Below, piece after piece: positions 37,700 to 46,056 of a stretch of DNA of 64,000 nt. The position numbers and the translations under genes were made by a program. Position 1 is the first letter of the stretch. Every line of letters begins with the position of its first letter. The notes below the pieces were generated by a model. That model saw nothing but the letters and a program-made list of their open reading frames with translations, had not been told where the DNA came from and searched no databases. The DNA comes from Nannocystis bainbridge (GTDB lineage: Bacteria; Myxococcota_A; Polyangia; Nannocystales; Nannocystaceae), in contig NZ_JAQNDL010000005.1 of the NCBI RefSeq assembly GCF_028368995.1, forward strand, positions 72,501 through 136,500, written 5' to 3'.

Positions 37700-37853
37700 G
37701 CGCGACCTCCCTGCCTCTCGCACACGCGACGACAGCCGCCGCAGACCCACCTTCGCTCGCGCGTGCGTGGGATTGACGGCGCCGGCGTGCGATCGGCGGC
37801 GCCACCGCCGGGACCCTTCCGTCGCTACAATCGGCGGCAGGAGTCACGCATCC

Positions 37854-38435
37854 ATGCTGTTCAAACGCCGTTCCCTGCGCAATCTCGTGGTCGCTGTCAG
37901 TTGCCTCTCGTCCTTTGCGATCGCGCCGACGGCCGACGCGAAGAAGGGCGGCGAGGACGCCGGCAAGCGGCTCTCCGATCGGGCCGAAATCGTCGATCTG
38001 GGCTACTGCTACGCCGAGGCCACCGACGCCATCGGCCGCGGTGATTTTGCCACCGGCAAAGAGACGTACAAAGAGTGCTTCACCGCGAACGCCAATATCG
38101 CGGCCTACTTCCCGGGCTCCGATCCCAACGGTCCGCCGGGAGTCGCGGCCATCGGCCCGGTCGCGTGGGCCAACGCCGTCAAGGGCGTGTTCGACGGCAG
38201 CGGCTACGTCTCGACGCAGCACCTGGTCAGCAACGTCCGCATCGACCTCGACGGCAACACCGGCACCGTGACCTCGTATCTGCACGCCACCCACGTCATC
38301 GATCCGGACGGCGCCATCGAAGTCGCCAACGGCACCTACTATGACACCGTCGTGCGGACCCCGCAGGGTTGGCGGATCTCGAAGCGCAAGCTCGTCTTGA
38401 TCGACTTCGTCCGCCTCGAGTCGCCCGCGCCCTGA
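37854..38435 (+). CDS. Secreted NTF2/SnoaL-like protein
   Basis: 193 residues from ATG 37854, with a signal peptide (NLVVAVSCLSSFAIAPTADA). The mature part shows the NTF2-like cone fold pattern: a first helix ending AEIVDLGYCYAEATDAIGRGD, a long loop (CFTANANIAAYFPG), and strands VRIDLDGNTGTVTSYLHATH and DTVVRTPQGWRISKRKLVLI. SnoaL-like domains bind or isomerise small hydrophobic molecules; no specific activity can be named. AGGAG lies 12 bases upstream of the ATG, so this gene probably uses a normal leader. Confidence 0.75.
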   Translation: MLFKRRSLRNLVVAVSCLSSFAIAPTADAKKGGEDAGKRLSDRAEIVDLGYCYAEATDAIGRGDFATGKETYKECFTANANIAAYFPGSDPNGPPGVAAIGPVAWANAVKGVFDGSGYVSTQHLVSNVRIDLDGNTGTVTSYLHATHVIDPDGAIEVANGTYYDTVVRTPQGWRISKRKLVLIDFVRLESPAP

Positions 38436-38551
38436 GCGCCTGCTGACACACGTTCCACGCGCTGGCGGGCTGGACAACACGTCCGGCCCGCCGTACGGTC
38501 TTCGCCGCCAAATCGGCGTTCGCGACCTTTCCGCCTCGACAGCTCCCCTGC

Positions 38552-39790
38552 ATGGCCACCGAAACGCAACGAGCCGCGCTCGATCGCATGACGCGAGCGC
38601 TCCACCTGTCGGGCGCCGCGGTGTTCGAGTTCGAGGATCTGGCCGCCGACGACCCGCTCGCAGCCGACGCGCCGGCGTTTTACGACGAGCGGGTCGCCGC
38701 GCTGCTCGGGCACCCGGGCGACGCTCCGCCGGTGCTCGGCACCTGGCTCGCCGCGCTTCACCCCGACGAGCGCGAGCGCCTGCGGGCCGCGCGGCGCGAG
38801 CTGTTGCTGGCCGGCGGCAGCGCGTCGATCGAGTACCGCGTGGTCATCGGCGGCGCGACGCGCTGGTGGCAGGAGCAGAGCGAGGCCGCGACGACGCGAC
38901 CGGGCCGCGCCTCGTTGGTCGCCGTCGTCCGCGACATCACCGACGAGCGCAGCGAGCAGGAGGACGCCCGCCGCTCCGTCGAGCTGCTGCGCCAGACCCA
39001 GGCCGCCGGGGCGGTCGGCGGCTGGGAGGTCGACCTCGTCAACAACACGCTCTACTGGACCGCCGAGACCCACCGCCTGCACGAGGTCCCGCCGGGCTTT
39101 GTCCCCGACCTCGCCACCGCCATCAATTTCTACGCCCCCGAGCACGTCCCGATCATCTCCGCGGCCGTCGAACGGTGCATGCGCGGCGAGCCCTACGACG
39201 TCGAGCTCGAGATCGTCACCTACCGCGGCCGTCGCCGCCACGTGCAGGCCGCCGGCGTCCCGTATTACGAGGACGGCCGGCTGATCCGCCTCTACGGCAT
39301 CTTCCGCGACATCACCGACCTGCGCCGCCGCGAGGACGAGCTGCGGGCCCAGATCGAGATCATCGCCCAGCAGGACAGCGCGATCCGCCAGCTCTCGACG
39401 CCGATCATCCAGCTGTGGGACCACATCCTCACCCTCCCGCTGGTCGGCACCATCGACGCCGCGCGGGCGGCCCACATCATGGAGCGGCTGCTCGCCGAGG
39501 TCACGCGCACGCGGGCGCGCTTCGCCATCCTCGACCTCACCGGCGTCGAGGCCCTCGACGACGCCACCGCCGACCACCTGGTCCGCCTGGTCCGCGCCGT
39601 CGACCTGCTGGGTGCCCGCGGCGCCCTGTGCGGCCTCCAGCCCGGCGTCGCCGACTCGCTCACCGCCTCGGGCATCGAGCTCGGCGGCGTCGTCACCTAC
39701 CGCAACCTCCACGAGGCGCTGCAGCGCTGCATCCACGCCCTGGGCCGCGCGCGCCCGAACGTGACGCCGCAGATGTCCTCGCGGACATGA
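38552..39790 (+). CDS. PAS-PAS-STAS protein, RsbR-like stress sensor
   Basis: 412 residues, cytoplasmic. Two PAS domains (about 20-130, ending SLVAVVRDITDE, and 145-255, ending LYGIFRDITDLRRRED), a coiled-coil linker (REDELRAQIEIIAQQDSAIR) and a C-terminal STAS domain. The phrase STPIIQLWDHILTLPLVGTI and ILDLTGVEALDDATADHL match RsbR/stressosome proteins, including the Thr in the segment phosphorylated by RsbT-type kinases. No RsbS, RsbT or RsbX gene adjoins it. The final residues (PQMSSRT) are encoded by the palindromic array that follows. Confidence 0.88.
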   Translation: MATETQRAALDRMTRALHLSGAAVFEFEDLAADDPLAADAPAFYDERVAALLGHPGDAPPVLGTWLAALHPDERERLRAARRELLLAGGSASIEYRVVIGGATRWWQEQSEAATTRPGRASLVAVVRDITDERSEQEDARRSVELLRQTQAAGAVGGWEVDLVNNTLYWTAETHRLHEVPPGFVPDLATAINFYAPEHVPIISAAVERCMRGEPYDVELEIVTYRGRRRHVQAAGVPYYEDGRLIRLYGIFRDITDLRRREDELRAQIEIIAQQDSAIRQLSTPIIQLWDHILTLPLVGTIDAARAAHIMERLLAEVTRTRARFAILDLTGVEALDDATADHLVRLVRAVDLLGARGALCGLQPGVADSLTASGIELGGVVTYRNLHEALQRCIHALGRARPNVTPQMSSRT

Positions 39791-39862
39791 CCCATCGGAC
39801 ATGCCCCTTCGGGCCTGTCCTGTCGTCCATGCCCCGAAGGACATGCCCGTGGGCGCATGTCC
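39769..39862. repeat. Palindromic 14-bp-step array (7 cores) at a convergent junction
   Basis: Centres at 39772, 39786, 39800, 39814, 39828, 39842 and 39856 with no break in step. It includes the stop codon of the RsbR-like gene and ends 15 bases before the 5'-nucleotidase stop. Confidence 0.9.
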
Positions 39863-39877
39863 TCCGGCGCCGCCGCC

Positions 39878-41851
39878 TCAGGGCAGCTTGGTGATGCGGT
39901 CGAGCGCCGGCGGCGCGACCGGCGAGTGGTCGGCGAAGTAGTCCTGCAGCGCCTGCATGTCGGTCACCCCGCCGACGCGGTCGGTCCCCGCCGGAAACAC
40001 GCTGAAGCCGTCGCCGCCGTCGGCCAGGTAGTTGATGGTCGCCACCCGGTACTCCTGAGCCGGCGCCAGCACGACGCCGTTCAGCTCGATGCTGGACGGA
40101 TCGATCTTCGACCCGACCGGCGCGCTCGCGCTCCAGGCGTAACTGAAGCCCTGCGACACCTGCAGCACGTTCGGCTGCACGTTGGCGCCGAACTGCTGCT
40201 CGAGCAGCGCTTCGATCTGCGCCCCCGTCAGCGTCACCACCACCAGGTTGTTGCCGAACGGCTGGACCGTGAAGCCCTCGCCGTAGCTGACGATGCCGTC
40301 GACCGGCTCGTCGCCCGACTTCGGGAACGTCAGGTCGGCCCGCACCCCGCCCGGGTTCATGAACGCGATCTTGGCCCCGCCGAGCAGCGGGTCCTCCGTC
40401 GCGTCGAGGATCATGTCGGCCACCACCGCGCCCATCGTCGAGAGCCCGGCCGAGTCGTTCGGCGCCGCCTTCAGCAGCGTGGCCGTGATCGTGCCGATCT
40501 GCTGGTTCGCCAGCGGCGCCGCCAGCTGCTTGTACATGGCCACGAACGCCTCGATCACCGGGTCCGGCGTCTCGCGGGTCACGACCACGTTCTCCGCCGT
40601 GATCGCGGTGACCTCGCCGGTCTTGCTGCTGATCTCGAGGTCGATGTCGGTCAGCATGCGGCCGAACGAGGCGGCGCTGGTCACCACCTTGTCGGCGATC
40701 ACGCAGTTGTAGGCCTGGTGGGTGTGGCCGCTGACGACCAGGTCGACCGCGTCGTCGAGGCCCTCGACGATGTCGACGATCGGCCCCGAGATCCCGGGAC
40801 ACTCGTTGAAGTAGCCGCCCTGCAGCCCGCCCTCGTGGATCAGCACCACGATCGCATGGGCGCCCATGGCGGCCAGCTCGGGCACCACCGCGTTGATCCG
40901 CTCGACCTCGTCGGCGAAGGTGAGCCCCGCGATCCCGCCCGGCGAGACGATGCTGCCGGTCGCCGCCAGCGTGAGGCCGATGAAGCCGATCTTCACGCCC
41001 TCGACCGTGTGCACCGCGTAGCTGGGGAACAGCGTCTCGACCGGGTCGTCCTGCGTCAGCACGTTGGCGGCCAGGAACTGGAACGACGCCCCGGGGAACG
41101 GCGTGTCGTCGCCGCAGCCGTCGACCGGGTGGCAGCCGCCGTCCTGCATGCGCAGCAGCTCGGCCGCGCCGTCGTCGAACTCGTGGTTGCCGACGGCGTT
41201 GTAGTCGAGCCCGATCGTGTTCATCGCCTCGATCGTCGGCTCGTCGTGGAACAGCGCCGACACCAGCGGCGAGGCGCCGATCAGGTCGCCGGCCGAGACC
41301 ACGATCGTGTTGGGGTTCTGCTCGCGCAGCGCGGCCACGTGGTGGGCCAGGTAGGCCGCGCCGCCGGCGTCGACCGAGCTGTCGTCGGGCAGCTTGACCT
41401 TGCCGCCGCTGCCGGCCGGCGGCTCGAGGTTGCCGTGGAAATCGTTGAACGCGACGATCTGCACCTTCACGAAGGTCTCCTCGCCGCCGGTCGTCTCGCC
41501 CGTCGTGTCGGTGGTGTCGACCGTCGTCTCGCTGTCCGTGGTGACGACGGTGGTGCTGCTGACGCCGTCGGTCGTGTCGGTCGTCGTCGTCGTCGTCGTG
41601 CCGTCCGTCGTCCCCGGCTCGGTGGTCTCGGCGACCGTGGTGTCCGTGCTCGTGGTGCTGGTGGTCGGATCGTCGGTCGTCGGCCCCGCCGTGCTCGTCG
41701 GCGCGGCGTCGGTCGTGCTGGTGTCGGTGTCGTCGGTGGTCGACGCCATCGTCGCCGTGTCACCGCCGTCGGTCCCGCTGCACCCGCCCATTGCGAGCGC
41801 GAGCGCCCACATGGGCGCCCGCAAGGTATGCATCCAATTCGCTGCCTGCAT
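39878..41851 (-). CDS. 5'-nucleotidase / 2',3'-cyclic phosphodiesterase-family lipoprotein
   Basis: 657 residues. Lipobox LAMGGCSG near residue 24, then a roughly 90-residue Thr/Asp-rich linker. The metallophosphatase domain carries FNDFHGN, SAGDLIGASP, VGNHEFDDG and VSGHTHQAYN; the C-terminal 5'-nucleotidase domain has AFMNPGGVRADL and FGNNLVVVTLTG. The enzyme should hydrolyse nucleotides outside the cell to recover nucleoside and phosphate. A GGGAG sequence lies 9 bases before the ATG on the minus strand. No core pair is seen in this gene. Confidence 0.93.
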   Translation of the reverse strand: MQAANWMHTLRAPMWALALAMGGCSGTDGGDTATMASTTDDTDTSTTDAAPTSTAGPTTDDPTTSTTSTDTTVAETTEPGTTDGTTTTTTTDTTDGVSSTTVVTTDSETTVDTTDTTGETTGGEETFVKVQIVAFNDFHGNLEPPAGSGGKVKLPDDSSVDAGGAAYLAHHVAALREQNPNTIVVSAGDLIGASPLVSALFHDEPTIEAMNTIGLDYNAVGNHEFDDGAAELLRMQDGGCHPVDGCGDDTPFPGASFQFLAANVLTQDDPVETLFPSYAVHTVEGVKIGFIGLTLAATGSIVSPGGIAGLTFADEVERINAVVPELAAMGAHAIVVLIHEGGLQGGYFNECPGISGPIVDIVEGLDDAVDLVVSGHTHQAYNCVIADKVVTSAASFGRMLTDIDLEISSKTGEVTAITAENVVVTRETPDPVIEAFVAMYKQLAAPLANQQIGTITATLLKAAPNDSAGLSTMGAVVADMILDATEDPLLGGAKIAFMNPGGVRADLTFPKSGDEPVDGIVSYGEGFTVQPFGNNLVVVTLTGAQIEALLEQQFGANVQPNVLQVSQGFSYAWSASAPVGSKIDPSSIELNGVVLAPAQEYRVATINYLADGGDGFSVFPAGTDRVGGVTDMQALQDYFADHSPVAPPALDRITKLP

Positions 41852-42355
41852 AATCGCTTACTCCCGAAGTCGGGCGTGCATACCACGAGCCTCCGCGGCG
41901 AATTGTCACGGCCACGACAAGCTCACGTCGCTATCGCCATTCACGGAGCGGTCCCCGAGGCCCCGTCCGGCCCGGCCCGAGCCGCACGCGCCCCCGAAAC
42001 GCGCGGCTCAGCCCCCACGCCGATCTGCGAACACCAGTGGATGTCTCTTCGGCCACTCGCATGATTCGCAGCGCCGTCGCTCGGGGCTTGGTGTGTACAT
42101 TGAATCAATGATGAGAGATCATCGCTCGTCCGCGCTTCGCATCATTCACGCGAGCCGGCGAGTGGCGGGCGAACCCGCGCCGTTCGACGCGCCATCGCCC
42201 GACACCGCAGCGCTCCCCCGGCCGCCGGCCCCATCTTTTCAGAGATGGGAAATGACTGTTGCCTGCGTCCTGGCGGTACTGACCCGGGGGCGCGCGCCCC
42301 TAGCTCACAGCAATCCGTTCAGTACGCGGCGCGCGCCGCCGTGCTACCAGAAGCC
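41852..42355. promoter_or_regulatory. Intergenic control region upstream of the sigma/CHAT locus
   Basis: About 500 bases between divergent genes. CATTGAATCAATG (42098-42110) is a perfect odd-length palindrome, directly followed by ATGAT...ATCAT (42108-42122). This AT-rich double palindrome stands out from GC-rich flanks and may be an operator. No gene is seen; an in-frame extension of the sigma gene to 42245 is possible but lacks conserved sequence. Confidence 0.4.
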
Positions 42356-42964
42356 ATGTCCGACTGGTCCCGAGACAGGCTCGTGCGCGCGCTCGACAGC
42401 CGCGATCCGGCCGAACTGCAGGCGCTCGTGACCGAGATCGAGCCGCCCGTCGTCGCCGGCCGCGCCCTGCTGTTTCACAAGAAACCGTGGCTCCGCGTCG
42501 GTCCCGAGCGCAGCAAGGAGGACGACGTGCAGTCCGTGCTGACATACCTGTTCAATCGCGACGCGAGGGTCCTCCGCAAGTTCGGCGAGAGCCCCGATTT
42601 CGTCCACAAGGAGGGCGCGCTGCGGCGATTCGTGATGGGAGTCACGATGCTTTGCCTGCAGAAGCTGTGTCGTAAACGGGCCCTCGCCTGGGAACTCCTG
42701 GAAGAGGACATGACCCCGACCGATCCCAGCGACCCTCCGGGCTCGAGCATCGAGGTGCTCGACCGCTGGATGGACGCGCGCCGGGCCGTCGGCGCGCTGT
42801 CGCCGGGCGACCAGCAACTGTTCGAGCTCGTCTATGACCAGCAACTATCGCAGGACGAGCTGTGCGAGCGGCTCGGCATCTCGGTGCAGACCTATCAACA
42901 GCGCAAATCGCGGCTCTTGCGGCGGCTCGCGCAGTTCTTGAAGCCCCAGGGAGAATCGGCATGA
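42356..42964 (+). CDS. ECF-like RNA polymerase sigma factor
   Basis: 202 residues. The N-terminal half holds a divergent region 2 (DVQSVLTYLFNRDARVLRKF, then RRFVMGVTMLCLQKLCRKR); the C-terminal half has a clear region 4 (LSPGDQQLFELVYDQQLSQD, ELCERLGISVQTYQQRKSRL) helix-turn-helix. Its stop overlaps the ATG of the next gene (ATGA), and that gene looks like a membrane anti-sigma factor, so the pair is probably a signal-controlled regulator of the locus. The palindromes at 42098-42122 could be its own target. Confidence 0.82.
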   Translation: MSDWSRDRLVRALDSRDPAELQALVTEIEPPVVAGRALLFHKKPWLRVGPERSKEDDVQSVLTYLFNRDARVLRKFGESPDFVHKEGALRRFVMGVTMLCLQKLCRKRALAWELLEEDMTPTDPSDPPGSSIEVLDRWMDARRAVGALSPGDQQLFELVYDQQLSQDELCERLGISVQTYQQRKSRLLRRLAQFLKPQGESA

Positions 42965-43674
42965 AGGCCCCAGCGAGCACCACGAACCCCGCGACCGCGG
43001 ACGACGACGCGCTCGAGCAGGAGCTGCGCGCCCTGGGCGACATCCCCGAGCCGTGGCTGGCCGTCGGCGAGGGCCGCGTCGCGCCCGAGGCCGCGTTCCC
43101 GGGCGACCCCGCCCTGCGCGAACAGCTGGCGCCGCTCGACCCGTCGGCGCGCGCGCGCATGGCCGCGCACGCGCTCGCCACCCTCGCCGCCCCTGCCGCC
43201 GCGCCCGCGACCCCGCGGGCCGACAACGTGGTCCCGCTGGCCCCGCGGCGCGCTCGCTGGCTGGCCTGGACCGCCCCGCTCGTGGCCGCCGCTGCCGTGC
43301 TGCTGCTGGTCTTCTGGCCCGGCGGCCCGGCGCTCGACGGCACCGGCGCCGCCGAGGTGCGCGTATTCTCGGCCCTGCGCGGCGACGAGGCCGGCGGGAC
43401 CGAGCTGCGCGTCGCCGGCGGCGAGCACTTCTATCTCGAGTGCCGTGGCGACGATTCGCTCGAGATCGTGGCAGTGCGGGCCACCAAAGTCGGCGCTCCA
43501 GCCGACCCGCGGCTGCTCGGCGGCAAGCCGGCGCCGCAAGCCGACCGCGGCGAAACCCTGCACGTCCTCGCCGACCTCGGCCGCGGCGCGTGGGACGTGA
43601 CCTGCGGCGCGCGGCACCTGAAATCGGGGCAGTTCGTGTGGCTCGGCCCGCCCGCCCGCATCCACGTCGAATAG
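42961..43674 (+). CDS. Putative anti-sigma factor with one membrane segment
   Basis: 237 residues, start overlapping the sigma stop by ATGA. The first 95 residues are an acidic/Ala-rich cytoplasmic region; WLAWTAPLVAAAAVLLLVFW (about 100-119) is a membrane segment; the rest is a beta-rich outer domain (VRVFSALRGDEAGGTELRVA, FYLECRGDDSLEIVAVRAT). There is no ZAS zinc motif, so identification rests on topology and coupling to the sigma gene. It is followed by the CHAT gene 15 bases downstream. Confidence 0.65.
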   Translation: MKAPASTTNPATADDDALEQELRALGDIPEPWLAVGEGRVAPEAAFPGDPALREQLAPLDPSARARMAAHALATLAAPAAAPATPRADNVVPLAPRRARWLAWTAPLVAAAAVLLLVFWPGGPALDGTGAAEVRVFSALRGDEAGGTELRVAGGEHFYLECRGDDSLEIVAVRATKVGAPADPRLLGGKPAPQADRGETLHVLADLGRGAWDVTCGARHLKSGQFVWLGPPARIHVE

Positions 43675-43689
43675 CCATTCGGGGCAGCG

Positions 43690-45927
43690 ATGAATCCGGC
43701 GATCCTGGCAGCGACGCTGTGGCTCCGGATCACCGGCCCCGAACCGGCGCCGGGCCCGGCCGCGACGCTGCGCGAGGAGCGACGCGCGGCCCACCGCAGC
43801 GGTGAGCCGCGACGCGAGCTCGAGCTCGTCCAGCGCGAGCTCGCCGCGCTCGCCGCTGATTCGCAGCAGCTCGCCGCCGCTTGCGACGCCGTCCAGGCCG
43901 GGTATCGCGTGTGCAGCGAGCGGCTGCCCGAGCTCGGCTGCGCTGGCGGGTATCTCCAGCGCTACGCCGACACTGGCTGCCTGACCGATGCGCTGCAATG
44001 GCCGCGCTATCACTATATGTGGGCCCTGCACTGGCAGCGGCAGCTCGAATTCACCGAGGCCCTCGCGGCCCTGCGGCGCGTCGTCGAAGCGGCCCAGCCG
44101 CTGTTCCTCGCGCGCCTGTTTCGCAGCGATCCGCAGGGCGCCGCCGAGTTCCTCGACCTCACCCGCGACCTCGCCGCCAGCGCCGCCGTGCGCACCGAGA
44201 TCGCCGCCCACCTGCGCAACCGCGTCGCGTGGCAGCGCAGCTTCGCCGCCCTGTCGCTGTTCCTCGAGGTCCTCGCGAGCGAGGGCGACGCCTACGCCGC
44301 GGCGATCCTGCGCAACCAGGTCGCGTGGGGCCTGCTGGTCCTGCGCGAGGCCGGCCTGCAGGTCGCCGACCCGGTCCCGCTGCTGACGGACGCGCTGACC
44401 ACCTTCACCCGCGACGGCACGCGCGACCGCTCGCAGGCCAACAACGTGCGCATCAACCTCGCGCTCGCGGCCCTGCAGCGCGGCGCCCTGGCCGACGTCG
44501 ACCGTGCGCTCGCGGGCCTCGACGACGCCGCCATGAGCCCGGAGGAGCGCATGTGGCTGGACATCGTCCGCCTGCGCGCGGCCCTGGCCCGCGGGCGCCT
44601 CGACGAGGCCGCGCAATGGCAGCAGTCGCTCGCCGACGCCGAGCCCGGCGCGTTCGTGCCGATGGGCCCATGGTTCGTCGCCTGGACCCGCGGCCTCGTC
44701 GCCGAGGCGCGCGGCGATCGTGACGCGGCGATCGCCGCCTACCAGGTCGCCGAAGCCCTGCTCGAGGCCCACGCGCACGCCCGCGACGTCGCCGCCTACG
44801 GCGCAGCCGCCGACGGCCGCTTTCGCATGTTCGCCGCCACCACCCGACGCTTGCTCGACCTGCGGATCGGCGACGGCGACGTCCGGGCCGCGCTCTGGCT
44901 GGCGCGGAACGCCCGCAATCGGGCCCTGCGCATGCACGCCCGCCAATGGTGCCAGGAGGCCGAGCGCCCGCGCGACGACGCTCCCGGCCCCGGCGCGCTG
45001 CACCTGCTGTATTTCCCGCTCGACCCGGCCGGCCCCGGCGACCTCGCCCCCTGGCTCGGCTTCGCCGTCACCGCCGCCGGCGTGCGCGCCGAGCTCCTCG
45101 ACGTCGCGCCCATCGTCGGCGATGCTCACCGCCTGTCCCGGGAGACACTCTCGACATTCAGCGAGCAACTGCTGGCCCCGTTCGCGGCCGACATCGACGC
45201 CGCCGAGGTCGTGACGATCTTCCCCACCGACGCCCTGCACGACCTGCCGTTCCACGCCCTGCCGTGGGACGGCGGCATCCTCCTCGACGCCGCGCCGGTG
45301 CAGTACGGCCTCGACATCGCCGCCTGCGACGACCCCTCGCCGCGCGCCGCCGCGGCCGCGCTGGTCGTCAGCGGCGGCGACTTTGCGTTGCCCGAGGAGG
45401 GTCGCGCCGTCACGGCCGCGCTGCAGGCCGGCGGCGTGCCCGTGCGCCACCTCGCCGCCGAAGCGCCCGAACCGTTCGCGCCGCTGTTGACCGGCGGCCT
45501 CGCGCTCGCGCACCTCGCCGCCCACGGCCAGCACCCGGTCGACGAGGCGGTGTTCGCCGCCGACGTCCAGCTCGTGTTCGGCGGCGCCCGGGTGCTCACG
45601 CGCGAGGCCATCCTCGCCGCGCCGGCGGTGCCGCGGCTCGTCTACCTGTCGGCGTGCCGCTCGTCGTTCGTCGACGCCGACACTCTCGGCGGCGGCCTCA
45701 GCCTCGCCCACGCGTTCCTGCTCCGCGGCGCGCGGCAGGTGGTCGGCTCCGTGCGCGACGTCGACGCCGACGCCACCCGCACCTTCGCGCTCGAGTTCTA
45801 CGCCGCCCTCGCCGCACCGGAGGGCGACGTCGCCGCGGCCTGGCGCACCGCCTACCTGTCCGCTCGCGCCAGCCTCGAGCCGAGCTTGCAGGGCGACCTG
45901 CGAATGCTGCGGCTGTTCGTGCCGTGA
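43690..45927 (+). CDS. TPR-like/CHAT-domain cysteine protease
   Basis: 745 residues. The first 430 or so residues form an alpha-helical, TPR-like solenoid. The C-terminal CHAT (caspase-HetF-associated-with-TPR) domain has the catalytic pair: His in AHLAAHGQH near 613 and Cys in YLSACRSS near 656, with FPTDALHDLPFHALPWDGG as the usual preceding strand. CHAT proteins are caspase-like proteases used in signalling, cell death and defence (for example the Craspase/TPR-CHAT protease). A weak signal-like N-terminus (AILAATLWLRIT) leaves location open. A core pair at 45132/45146 encodes RLSRETLS. Linked by spacing to the sigma/anti-sigma pair. Confidence 0.88.
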   Translation: MNPAILAATLWLRITGPEPAPGPAATLREERRAAHRSGEPRRELELVQRELAALAADSQQLAAACDAVQAGYRVCSERLPELGCAGGYLQRYADTGCLTDALQWPRYHYMWALHWQRQLEFTEALAALRRVVEAAQPLFLARLFRSDPQGAAEFLDLTRDLAASAAVRTEIAAHLRNRVAWQRSFAALSLFLEVLASEGDAYAAAILRNQVAWGLLVLREAGLQVADPVPLLTDALTTFTRDGTRDRSQANNVRINLALAALQRGALADVDRALAGLDDAAMSPEERMWLDIVRLRAALARGRLDEAAQWQQSLADAEPGAFVPMGPWFVAWTRGLVAEARGDRDAAIAAYQVAEALLEAHAHARDVAAYGAAADGRFRMFAATTRRLLDLRIGDGDVRAALWLARNARNRALRMHARQWCQEAERPRDDAPGPGALHLLYFPLDPAGPGDLAPWLGFAVTAAGVRAELLDVAPIVGDAHRLSRETLSTFSEQLLAPFAADIDAAEVVTIFPTDALHDLPFHALPWDGGILLDAAPVQYGLDIAACDDPSPRAAAAALVVSGGDFALPEEGRAVTAALQAGGVPVRHLAAEAPEPFAPLLTGGLALAHLAAHGQHPVDEAVFAADVQLVFGGARVLTREAILAAPAVPRLVYLSACRSSFVDADTLGGGLSLAHAFLLRGARQVVGSVRDVDADATRTFALEFYAALAAPEGDVAAAWRTAYLSARASLEPSLQGDLRMLRLFVP

Positions 45928-46056
45928 TGAATGGAGCGAGTGGGACGCCGATCGGACGTCGCCAAACCGCGCAGTGATGACGCTCACTGCATAGTTGCGA
46001 GTCACCGTATCAGCCAGGCCCGGCGCGTGGGCAAGACCTCCATACAGGAGCTCGAC

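Noticed and set aside
7573..39862. Arrays of evenly spaced repeats as CRISPR arrays
   Set aside because: The repeat is 10 bp and the spacer 4 nt, far too short; there are no cas genes and the copies are also inside genes.
42356..42378. Core-like sequence at the sigma factor start as a repeat pair
   Set aside because: The second candidate is 20 bases away, not 14, so the match is probably chance.
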